DNA of 64,000 nt from Tenebrio molitor (Eukaryota; Arthropoda; Insecta; Coleoptera; Tenebrionidae): the NCBI RefSeq assembly GCF_963966145.1, contig NC_091048.1, positions 26,102,001-26,166,000 on the forward strand. The letters run 5' to 3'. The notes beneath the pieces are model-generated. The model made no database searches and had not been told where the DNA came from. It saw nothing but the letters and a program-made list of their open reading frames with translations. Each line of letters opens with the position of its first letter. Position 1 is the first letter of the stretch. The position numbers and the translations under genes are program-made. Below are positions 20,430-31,028 of the stretch, piece after piece.

Positions 20430-23000
20430 CCTTATTCAAAATTTTTAGATTTAGGTATGCTTCCAGGTATTAAATTTCTCACATCTAAAAACACATCGAT
20501 TTACTTCAGAAATAAATTTTTTAAACTTTCAACAGCTTTATCGAGTCTTGAAGCCGCAAACTACTCATTTTGTCTTTTAGTCTACAAAACAAAAAGCAAT
20601 CACAAGGTGCCAGATCTGGACTATAAGGCGGAAAATATAATAATTTTACTCCAGAGGCTTGCACAAGATGTCTTGTTTGTTACACGTTGTAAACCGAAGA
20701 GTTAGTGCAAAACTATTTCTATTTTATGACATCGTAAACCTCATTTGCCAAACACTTTTGGTAGACATATTGTAGTGTATTAATCATTCTGTATTAATTA
20801 TCAAAAATCATTTGTAACGGGATTAGATACATAATTATTATGAAAAATCCTACACAGCTCTTTTAGATTTCGATTCACCACCTAGTTTTTTTGTACTTTC
20901 TTTTCATCATCTGTTAAATTAGTGTGACAATCAGCAATTATAAATTTTCCTCAAGATCTTTTCAAACAGTCCTTCCAAAATCCAATCTTCTAGCATTTTG
21001 TCCATCGACTCTGCCCTCTTCAGTAACAACACAAACTGGTTCTCATTCTCGCAAATCGCCACCAAGTGAAACCTCAAATTTAAATTCCTTGCACCAGTTG
21101 TATAATAAACACCTCTTTCATAAGATGCCTCATTGGCAAAACCACAACTGGCTCTTTTCACGTACAATTCCCGTGCGGGAGAGTTTATAAAATCCTAATA
21201 AATCACAGCTCTTAAAATTTTCTCTCGTTAATGCATTTTTACCGTGCAGAAAATTAATGGTGACAGCAAACAAATCATTACTGGCAATGTACACAATAAC
21301 AAGCATTTTGTTTCATAGTCTATTTACCTCTGTGGATGCAATTAGTTTGCAGAAATTTTCGGTGCAAAAACCTAATAAACTTATACATTTCTGAGCTAAC
21401 TTCTGAGAATTTTGACCGACGAGTGCAATTGGGCGCGAGTGGGACACTTCTCATGAGTTTCATAATGGGGCATTTCGATCACGTGTGATATACGACGTTT
21501 TATCTTACAGGTGTAACTATTGCAAAAAATCCAAGAAATGAAGTTTCATTCAAGTAAAATATCAGCTGTCAAATGGTCTAAGGTAGCTCAAAAACTCCAC
21601 CTGTAAGATAAAAAAAAATAAATTGTTTCTGTAGGTCAAACCATTCGGTGTTGTCTTGGGTCTGGGTAGACCCAATAGTGATTCTTGCGGAAAGTGTCAA
21701 ATAAAAATAATTTACTGTTGACTCTACAACTTTATTTGCTGACCATTAGCATTCAAGCAAGTTAGCAAACACATAACTTCGTCGGAACGATGCAGAATAT
21801 CGATAGATTGTCTGCAAATTTGCATGAATCCGCTTTGCACGTCCATTCCGACTCGTCTGGAAATAAATTACAGAATGTGCGGCCCAAATAAAAACCCCAG
21901 AAAATCGCCGAGGCGAAAGCCATTCCATCTGCGTGATTTACTGCGCCAATCATCATCAACGGGTAGTTTGCGTTTTTAATTGGCGCCATTCAGTTTCGCT
22001 TCCCTCTTTTTCCAAAAAAACTCACATCTCCGACATGCAACACCACGCTTAATAATATTCAACAGGTGTGTAAAAACTGTTAGACGTAATTTCTCCCAAC
22101 TCCACTTTTCTGCATCCGTGTTTAAACTTTCCTCGGCTAAATCAAGTAAAACACCGCGTCCGAGAGAAAACCGCCAACAGGATCTCGCCGGATTTTGGTA
22201 ATTCACACGCACACGGTTTTTACTTTTAACGATGGACCAGAAACAACATTCCTCTCTAACAGTCGCTGTGATTGCCCCCGGCTCTGCTCCGGTAGACTTA
22301 CGTAAGTGTTCCGGAATTAATTGCCATCGGTCCGATTCCGGATCACTTTTTTCCCCGGATTGCGTGTCGAGTGTTGACGCTGTTAGAAAGAAAAAATAAA
22401 CAAACGCGGTACTATATCGGATACTGTGCACACATAGAAAGTTAAACGAAACCGTGCTGAAGAAGGCCTGGGGCGGAGGAATTCAGGTCGCATCTGTTCA
22501 TTACCAGAGATGAGCATGGGATGTGCTAGGCGAGATTCTTCGAGGATCGGTATGCTAATCCAGGCGGGCTGCGAAGCAAGCTGTCAAGAGGAGGCTTTTG
22601 TTCTTGTTGAGAGCCATCGAAGGCGGCTCTGGGGCTCAAGTTGAGGTTAATTTTCTGACAAATTGGGGCTAGAGTATGGCAGGAATGCGATGTAAAAAAG
22701 GAAAGAGCATGAACGTAGAGAGAAGAAGTTGTAATAACGAAGTAAACATAAATTAAGGAGTCTAATGCGCATTTCAATTCTTTGGGGCTCCAGTTATGAA
22801 GAAGATGGCTCAATGCTACCATAATAGGGGAGTGGAGGTATTGGAGAGTTTTTCTTAGCATAATATAAAACAGAAAAGTGCATACTTTTTTTTCTGGGTG
22901 GTCTTAGCTGGTTAACAATTTTAAAGTGACTGCCATCTCCTTTGAAAAAGAGTTATTACTCGCATAGTGTACAACTTCCTTTTTACTTTCTTCTTCAGCT
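20430..23000. other. Intergenic region, no supported gene
   Basis: A GC-raised block at about 21960-22870 contains a 151-residue minus-strand ORF discussed in the findings. At 21501-21513 and 21598-21610 the inverted pair TATCTTACAGGTG / CACCTGTAAGATA suggests a small hairpin or MITE relic. The rest is AT-rich with no recognised feature. Confidence 0.45.
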
Positions 23001-23019
23001 AAATTTTCTTCAGACGGTA

Positions 23020-23238
23020 GAGGTATTGGATTCTCTCATGAGCTGTAACCTTGGAAATATCTGCGCACAGGCGCAGTGAAAAATCTGTAAATGAAAACTG
23101 AAAACATGCAAATAGACGACAGAGAGAGACGACACTAACGTAACGAATGACGATGTTTTGCGGTCGGTTTGTAGCGCCTACTCGAGACCGATATTCGTCG
23201 TTTGCGCAGATATGACTCATAGCCCATGAGAAAATCTC
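23020..23238. mobile_element. 219-bp MITE, fuller relative of the one at 10444-10577
   Basis: Ends GAGGTATTGGATTCTCTCAT and CCATGAGAAAATCTC, flanked by TA (23018-23019, 23239-23240). It shares TTTGTAGCGCCTAC, GACCGATATTCGTCG and GCGCAGATAT with the shorter copy in inverted orientation. Confidence 0.72.
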
Positions 23239-23616
23239 TAATTTGGTGTAATCTAACCCTGAAAGAATGTATAAACTGTGCTTAATCAAGAGCTCCTTGA
23301 AGCAATTTGAAGATATTTCAACATCCCTGCTTGAATTAATTTTTTTTAGAAAGACAAAATAAACAGGAGAAGCTGAAATAAAATTTTTCATGGTTTTTAA
23401 AATTCTTAAATCTGTTCTTTATAAATTTTGCTGATATGTACATAAAACTAACATCTACAGATTCAAGACTATCACAAGATTTTATCTTTGGTATAGATAT
23501 GGACATTTTAAAATTATCTGAAAGTCACAAAATATTGTCTTTGGTGGTTTTGAAAAATTGTTGAAAACAAATCCAGCTTCGTTGTTATCAGAATGATTCA
23601 AAAGAGGATAAAAGCG

Positions 23617-25695
23617 TCACGGAGATTTCTTCGCTTTTTCATCTTCGCTCCAAGCAAAGTTTCTTCCCGGAGTCACCTTCTCTTCCTCGGGAAAAATTTT
23701 CTGGATGTTCCCGTGGAGCTGTAGCTGGTCCACATTGTTCTCCGCTATCCCCCGATAGTGAACCTCAGGATACCCGTCCTCCGGAAACCTGGAATTTAAT
23801 TGTGAAGGTTTTTTATTTTTTATTTAAAGAATTTAAAGAAGAAGAAAATCTAAACCTGTTGTGAAACTGAGCGGTGCCTCCGAATCCTGGATTAAAACTC
23901 CCCGAAGAGGAACTCGAAGAGTGGTAGTTCTGTTGGATTCTGTTCCCATTCCCTAACATGAGAGCCCCCAATCCATAAGCGCTGCTGACAACCAGCGCGA
24001 TCTTGCTCAAGATGACCGCCTTTTTGGCCAAAAGCGCCAACAATCCAAATAGAATCGGGATGAGCGTTGCAACATTAAATTTAAACCCGAGAAGAAACGG
24101 AACCAGAAACTGGCGCGCCAGCAGGCGACCTACAAAAAATCAAAAACTCGTTGTTAACCCTCGCGCCGAAACCTTGAACTACACTGAACTACAGCACGGC
24201 CTCCTAGATATAACGATAGACTTTTAGTCTATCCGGCCGTGCGCATTCGTAGGCATTATTTTTGTTTTCAGGGGTGCGCTGCGGTACGGTGCACGATTGG
24301 TTGCCTACTAGCATTTATTTTTTTAACAAAATTTTGTTTTGCCATTTATGGAATTATAAAATAAGAACAACGGAGACTACACACTGTAAAATTTAATAAA
24401 AGAGGTACTGCAACGGTCAATAAGGGTTTAATTGCTTGATTTGAATTTAAAAAATTATGCAACCAATATTACACATTTTTGTGTTTTTAAATGCGTCTCA
24501 AAAGAGGGAACTTAGGTGCTCCCGTTAAATGTCATTTCGAAATCACAGACATTTTGCTGACGCGCAGGGCCGGATGAGAAACTTGTCTCTTGTCATATCC
24601 AGGAGGCCGTGAACTACAGATTTCCCGTAGCAAAGCCTCGAACCTACCGGTGCCGATCTCTTTCAGCGAGTGCTTGTTGAGGACCTCTCGGTGCGGGTCG
24701 AGGACGAACTCGAGAGTGCCTCCGGGGCCGACAGACGGCGCCACTCGCATGGCGAGTCCGGGGTACATGAACCCCATGTCCCAGTGCATGCTCCGGTGCG
24801 CGAACACATGGCCCAAGGAGTCGATCCAGGTTCTGGAAAAAATCGAGAGGGTGAGGTGGAGTTCATCTGCGGGAAAGTTTTTCGGCGCTGTAAAGTTGCC
24901 AGAACATTCGATAAAGCTCACTCAAAGTCGGATTGTGTTGAAGACAGGTCTGGGTGCAATTTACGATTTAGTTTTTATTTGATTTGGGTGATTTATTTAG
25001 CAGAGCGCCGGAACTTGCGCGAAAATTCGATACTGATCGTTTGTTAGGGTTTCGCTTCCACAAATCACTTTCCAAGTGGAAATTTATTAAATTTGACGAA
25101 AGAGCTGTCCACAACGAAATTAAAAATCCGGTAGAAAATATTTTTAAAATATCGAAGTTTCCAAAATGTTTCAAAAACTTGACCAGACCTTGTAAAACGA
25201 TCTACATGTGTTTTATTTTATTTTTTTGGGCTTTTGACAATTATTCTTTGTGCCTTGTTCGGGAACCGGTCTAAAACTGATTACTCCCACACCCCAATTT
25301 TTTTTTTCTCTTTGGACGAACACTTGACATTTCAAACGGACCGTTCTGCAAGACTAGTCAGCGCCTCCTTTGCATTCCGAAACAAATTGAATCAATATCA
25401 TTCCAACTCACCTAAAATCGGCTGGATCCCTCTCTGCAAAGTTGTAGGCCTCTCTGTATTCCTGCTGGCTCCTGCTCAAAGTAACACCGTCAATTAGATC
25501 AAACTCGTGGTCTACATCCAAACTTTGCAATTTGCTAATAGCCCCAACTCCGAAACAATGGCCGAAAGTGGCCGAGGGCTGCGCGATCAGACACTGGCGA
25601 AAGGACTCTTCGACCGAGGGGTGGTTGACGCTGTTGCACACCGAAACCAGGACGAACACGAGCAGGAGCGAGGACCTCGTCGCCGTTCGCCTCAT
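23617..25695 (-). CDS. Divergent four-exon Osiris-family (DUF1676) protein
   Basis: The model is complement(join(23617..23788, 23856..24129, 24648..24832, 25412..25695)), 304 residues; all junctions use GT/AG and keep frame (phases 2, 1, 2). Exon 1 has a signal peptide (MRRTATRSSLLLVFVLVSVC), the two-cysteine block CLIAQPSATFGHCFGVGAI and the strand DLIDGVTLSR. Exon 2 continues the body (WIDSLGHVFAHRSMHW, LEFVLDPHREVLNK). Exon 3 carries the paired hydrophobic segment (FLVPFLLGFKFN, then LIPILFGLLALLAKKAVILS and KIALVVSSAYGLGALML) and a Ser-rich stretch. Exon 4 is acidic and ends in EKAKKSP, with PEVHYRGI in place of AQXLAY. It differs from its neighbours in having more and longer introns (579, 518 and 67 bp) and no RGKK linker. 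Osiris membership rests on the cysteine block, the DGV strand and the KAxxxSKIAL segment. Confidence 0.82.
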
Positions 25696-25727
25696 TTTGG
25701 CAAATAAACGGCGAAATCACGACCCTC

Positions 25728-25737
25728 GTTTTATATA
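25728..25737 (-). promoter_or_regulatory. TATA box of the four-exon Osiris gene
   Basis: Minus-strand TATATAAAAC lies about 33-42 bp before the ATG at 25695, so the leader must be very short. There is no clear TCAGT initiator. Confidence 0.55.
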
Positions 25738-25759
25738 CTAGACAATAGTCATGTTTGAG

Positions 25760-26680
25760 TGAATTTGAACTTTCAGTGAAAGTGCTCCGGTAATTACCAA
25801 CTTTTTCAGAGATACACATCCTTTGTTCGAAGGATGCGCCGTTTCACATGCGGAGCGCGTTTACGCCAGATTCGCGCCAGCGGGTCAGGTCGCGCGACCA
25901 GTCCTCCGATGACAGTTTCTCTGTCGCGGTCTCGTTTTTAATTAAATCGTCCGGACGGATGGATTATCATCCCTCTCATGCAAAATCGTTCTTGTTTGAA
26001 CGCGGCGTGGGTGTTGGCGATGATGCGAATCTCGTCCGGAGACAATGGATGTTTGCTTTCTCCTTTTTGCGATGTTCGGAGCGTGTTTCCTTCGGAGGAA
26101 GGAGTTCCGTCACAAAGGATATGTGATTTTGCATCGTCGCACGGTGACATATTTACGGGGATTGTGGCCGGGGATCAGTTTTCCGGTCCCGTTTCATACT
26201 TGCCCAGTTTAGACACTTTCTGAGCGTTAAACAACAACCGATTTTTCAAGAAGCAAATCATTTGTTACAATATAATCCTGACTGAAAGAATCAATCATCA
26301 ATATCAATTAATTTAGGTAATATCGAAAAAAAATAGAGTTGGCTGTGACCAAAAATTTCAGTTGGCAATTCGTTAAAATTTCAATTATCAGATGTCAGTC
26401 TTAAAAGTTAGGTTAGTGATTTTGAGAACGTTGAAATCTTGATTTTCATAAAGGTGTGCATTATGTGTGACCTGTCGGTTGTAAAAGAATCATGAGGAGC
26501 TGCAATCGTCTTTAGGAAATAGAGTAAATGTTCGAAATGTCTGCTTTCAGCTTCCAAACATAATGCTACTCTCTTAGCTTCATGTTTTCAAATGACCTTC
26601 GCAAAGTCGAGACATCAATTAAATTGCAATTATTATCAGTAATTTCTTGCATTAATTCGGGAATTGTGCCAGGCCTGTAT
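25760..26680. other. Intergenic region between the Osiris and odorant receptor genes
   Basis: The GC-raised part at 25840-26220 carries only overlapping short ORFs on both strands without motifs and may be promoter-proximal regulatory DNA. The remainder is AT-rich. Confidence 0.4.
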
Positions 26681-28395
26681 TAAATTGAGTTGCACATGTA
26701 AAAATCTCGTAACTGTGCAATATCGTGCAAAAAGGACAAACTACTAATAGCTGTCGCAACTCTGGAATTAATGATTTGAATAATCAATGTGTCTGAGTTT
26801 TACCATAACAGCACCGATCGAATAAATCCATTTTACCATCTGGAATCAAGTCCACATTTTTTTAAAATACAGTTGGATTTAAGTAGAGTTTACTCACTGA
26901 ACCCACCAGTTCGTAGTTAAGCGACAGTGAGTCAGAATATTTTATTTTAAAATTGTGTGTTGCATTACCGAGAAATATGAGATAGAGCATCTTATTCTCA
27001 GAATTCCAACAGTACCAGTCCAACTGTCTCAGAATGTCGAAAGCTCGAGAAGTCTTAAAAAAATGATCAACAATTTAGAAAGAAACTTAGTCAACTTACA
27101 ATGTTCTCAACAAGTTGACCGGCTAGGACCACGTGCAGAATACCTAGCACCATTGTAATTATCATTGTCATCAAACGCATCCATCTATCTTCCATTAGTT
27201 CCTGAAACTGATAAATGATAAGTTTTATGTTCGTGAGAAGAAGACCAAATTACCAAGACGAAATACACCATGCAGCTAAGAACCAGCATATCACCGACGA
27301 TAGAGAATAAAAAAACAAATATGTTTAGTTCCCGTTTTACTTTGTGAAAAGTTCTAGAAACAAAAATTAGATATAGATGAGTCGTGAAGAGATTCTTACG
27401 TGTAGAGAATACTGTAGCGTCGAATGCAAAATTTCAATCTCCTTGTTATTTCTTTCTGGTAGTGAAGATTGTCGACCAGTTGATTTGGCTCCGTTGTTTC
27501 GTATTCGTTGTTGATGTTCTTCAGGAAGTGAAGCAACATATAAAACTGAAATCGTAAATGACTAGTGATGTATATAAGGATGTAGCAGGGTGTTGTTAGT
27601 ATGAGTGGTATCAGAAAAAATGTCGCCCTGTACAACGCAGAAAGTACATTTTGCCACTGAGGAACAAATTCTTTAAAGATGGCAAGAGGGTAGAAAATAT
27701 CCTCGTCGTTCTCCAGAGGTTTGGCGTATATTGCTGCATTGACGTAAGATAAAATTGCAACGGATACTGCAAAACCATTAAAATAAAGTGCCTCCGTTTT
27801 GATCCTCTTTTCTAGTTTAGGGCCGCAGACATTTATTCGCCAATGTTCTATATTGTCCAACCCTGCCATCGAAGACTTTAGCAGATATGGAATTGAAAAA
27901 ATCGCTAACAAAAGCTAAAAGAAATTAATCAAAGGGGAAAATTATAAAATAGATCTTACTGTACGCAATATGATGTAGCGTATACTGCAACATATTTGAC
28001 AAAATAGTAAGCATCGAATCTTTGCAAAAAAAGATATGTTTGTAACATCGTCAAAATAGTGAGGCCCACGAATGTTACTTTCAGCAACAGAATCATGGGT
28101 CTTTTCTGGATCAGGTCCAAGGAAATGATCCGCATCAACCATAGACAATCGTCTGGAAAATGTTATGAACAATTAAATTTCCTAGATCTGTAACATACCT
28201 TGAAGTGAGCGCTTGAAGTTTTTAGTAAACATGGTAAGTTGTTTTTTAAGTTGTTCTAACATTGTGGCACTTGCTGAAATTACTAGTTGCTCCTTGCCAA
28301 AGGATGACTAAGACTTCAAGACGTTTTTCTAGGTAATTATTGACACAGTTAAAACAACTGACATTAGAAAACGAATGATATTAATTCTTAATGAA
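26680..28395 (-). repeat. Right arm of the inverted duplication carrying an odorant receptor
   Basis: Counterpart of about 10325-12060. It carries the better-preserved receptor copy and lacks the MITE insertion. Confidence 0.85.
26768..28262 (-). CDS. Insect odorant receptor (7tm_6 family), seven exons
   Basis: The model is complement(join(26768..26839, 26898..27053, 27100..27207, 27254..27353, 27400..27914, 27986..28152, 28199..28262)), 393 residues, the usual receptor length. Odorant receptors are seven-helix ligand-gated channels formed with the co-receptor Orco in sensory neurons (family knowledge). Support: MRIISLDLIQKRPMILLLK with the first helix, IFSIPYLLK, a long exon 3 with helices (AVSVAILSYVNAA, ATFFLIPLILTTPCYILIYI) and the LRFQFYMLLHFLKNI region. 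The conserved C-terminal block follows: GQLVENITSRAFDILRQLDW, NSENKMLYLIFLG and a last exon MVKWIYSIGAVMVKL. Five of the six introns have good GT/AG sites. The exon 2-3 donor is uncertain: GTATAC after 27986 or GTACAG after 27965 keeps the frame (393 or 400 residues), but the strongest donor (GTAAGA, 27959) would shift it. The start at 28262 is preferred; 28232 is possible. Confidence 0.8.
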
Positions 28396-28399
28396 CTGC

Positions 28400-31000
28400 T
28401 GGTCATAAATATATCAAATGTATTTAGTTTTAAAACAACATTAGCAAACTTCAGATAGGTACTTTATTTCTCTCTCATTTTTCATTCTTACTAAGAATGG
28501 AAAACTACATACATTTTTTACTTTTTTATTTTTCTTCTTCGTTTTTTTTTGTCAAGATAGTCATCCCCCATTCAATAAATTTATGGCAACGAAAAACCAA
28601 AATTTCACACTTCCTGAATTTCTTCATGGACAAGTTTTAACAGTTGCAAGTCTTGACCAGGACTGATAAATCACAAACCATTGTCCTTTAAAATAGGGAT
28701 TGAAAAGAAATGACAAGAACCTAGATCAAGACAAATAACTCTAATAATTTTCTTCTGAAACTCAAAAAGTTGCTTCATCCAAATTGTTCTGTTATACAGG
28801 GTGATTCTGAAATAAGTTTGGAAAAAAAAACGGTAATTGGTGATGATGAGAAGAAATCAGAGACAAAAAAAATTCTTATAAAAGTTTTTTCGTTTTCGAG
28901 ATACAAATGTTTGAAAATTTGGTCAAAATTGCTAGTACGCTGCTGAGTTAAAGGTGATTAATCAATTATCCTGGTAGTTTAGCAACAATAAGAATCAAAG
29001 AGGTAAAAGGTGCCCATCAGTCACAAAGGTGATATTATTTCTTTCGATCATTTCCATAGAAACATTTACAAAGCAGTGTGCTTGCACCTACGACTTTAAC
29101 AATCGTTGCTAATAAATTGAACAAATATGGACAAATTTTCCCTATTTATAGGCGTCGAAAATACAAGGATATGGGGTAATTGCCATCCTTTTGATTTCAC
29201 CCCCAAAAGTCATTTACGCAGCATTATTTTGTGGCAAGGATACTCCCACTTTTTTTTTCCAAACTTATTTCAAAATCCCCCTGTATCTCGTCTATTATTC
29301 TTTGAACAACGCTATGTTTTCTTCAGTAGCAGTAGAAACTGATCTTCCCTCCAACAAATTAACCGAAATATTTTCAAACTTCAATTCATTGCATTTGCTT
29401 TAGAAATTTCTTTCAGAAGAAGTTTGCCAACAGCGAATCAACACTTCCTTTTTGAATACTCCTGCATCTCTCCCGAATCTTCTTACACCTTCCCAGAACC
29501 TTCTTACACGTCCCCTCTCTCTTTCAAACCGGAATTCCCTATATTTTCCTCAGATTTCCTTCTATCTCGCCGAGACTTCCCATCCCGTATTTCCCTGTCC
29601 TCTCTTATGTTTTTCCCAGATCCCTGTATTTTTCATATGTCCCAGGGGAGTCTCAAGAGTCTCCCCGTATCTTCCTAAATCTCCTCATTTATCCCATCCC
29701 TTAGGGCCTGCATTGTTTCAGTCCAACTTGCAATCTAGCATCAGAAGAAAAATAATCTAATTAGCAAGTGAGTGGACAATTAGGTACTCATATGGGTGAG
29801 TAGGGAGTAATGACTTTTTAATGGTTAATCCCGTCGGTGTAGCTCCAGTCGCGTGCCCATTGTCGATTTGAAACTTTGACAATGTCAACGATGAGAGTAA
29901 ATTAGCGTCGCTCGACTTAATTAGCAACAACTCCACTCATCACGAAGTTTCTTGAAAAATTAATTAGTTTGTATCAGGGTGGGAGCGCCGAGTCGTTCTT
30001 TGTCGGCGTAATGGCTGTGGGAATTGCGGGCGACATTACAAATTACAATGAGATAATGAACGCTATTGTTGGTGTTATTATAGGGCCTTCGGGTATTTGC
30101 AGTCTGGCCGACTAGGTCGACCTTTGTTTTCGCCCCTTAGTTATCGTTAAAATAACCGTAATGTAATATTTCGTTTCGTGCGTTCACACTCCAAACAAAT
30201 TTCCTGTCACAAGCGCATTTTTATTTTTTGCGCGAGCGGCACCACTTTCTACCGGTGACAAGCGCGACGATTCGGCGCGCGGGCACCTGGAATCGCGACA
30301 GGCGATTATAACCAGAACATACGAGTACATCCCTCCGGGGGCGCTTCTGACTGCTGCTTCGTTAAAACCCAGCATAACAGTTGAAAAGTCAGCTAAACTT
30401 AGACCATTAGGCCAACGTTGCAAACTCCATTAGCGCAACATTTTATTCCCAGACGAACTTAATAAAGACAAACATAAAATTCGATTTTAGTAGTTTTCTT
30501 GGATTTATTCACCTTGTTTGTTGGCGCTTTCCACTATTTGCATAATTGTAGTCTTGCCAACTGTTCCAACTCAAACACGCTGAAAGCTTTCGGTCTAGGA
30601 CTCTGACCCGCTCCCGGTTTTTCTAAACTGAAACAATTTTCACTCCAACTTAATAAAAGCTCTGATGCGATTTTGCTTTGATGTTGTGCTTTGGTCAGTT
30701 TGCTTTGACTCCAAGAAATCATCACTGGTTCACCACGAATTACCAGAATAGGATACAGGACAGGACTAAGGACCAAAGAAGATTTAATAATAACACTTGT
30801 GCACATCTTGTATATTTTACGAGCGAGGGGCGGACTCTGAAGACACCCCTGCGCCACCCCAGCCTTCAGGAACTACTCTCTAATTCACACTTGTCTTGAC
30901 ATAAAATAAAAAATAAATAGCTTAAGACTAATGCGACTTCAGGTACTGGTCGAGGTCGTTCTAGTTCACCTGAAACTCGGCCGTTTAATACTGTTTTAAC
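28400..31000. other. Intergenic region, no supported gene
   Basis: Holds one MITE (28797-29283). Around 29820-30420 and 30470-30900 the sequence is less AT-rich with short ORFs on both strands and no motif; it may be regulatory DNA or old repeat. Positions 29400-29700 are pyrimidine-rich (CCTTC/TCTTC runs). Confidence 0.4.
28797..29283. mobile_element. CAGGGTGATTCTG-family MITE, longer copy
   Basis: The ends CAGGGTGATTCTGAAATAAG and CTTATTTCAAAATCCCCCTG are imperfect inverted repeats flanked by TA (28795-28796, 29284-29285). 487 bp without a transposase ORF. Confidence 0.75.
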
Positions 31001-31028
31001 ACCGTTACAATAGCCAAGGCCGCGACCT

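Noticed and set aside
22999..23391. 130-codon minus frame
   Set aside because: Mostly the MITE at 23020-23238 and its flank.
26955..27158. 67-codon plus frame, and its twin at 11557-11760
   Set aside because: Antisense of the odorant receptor C-terminal exons in both copies.
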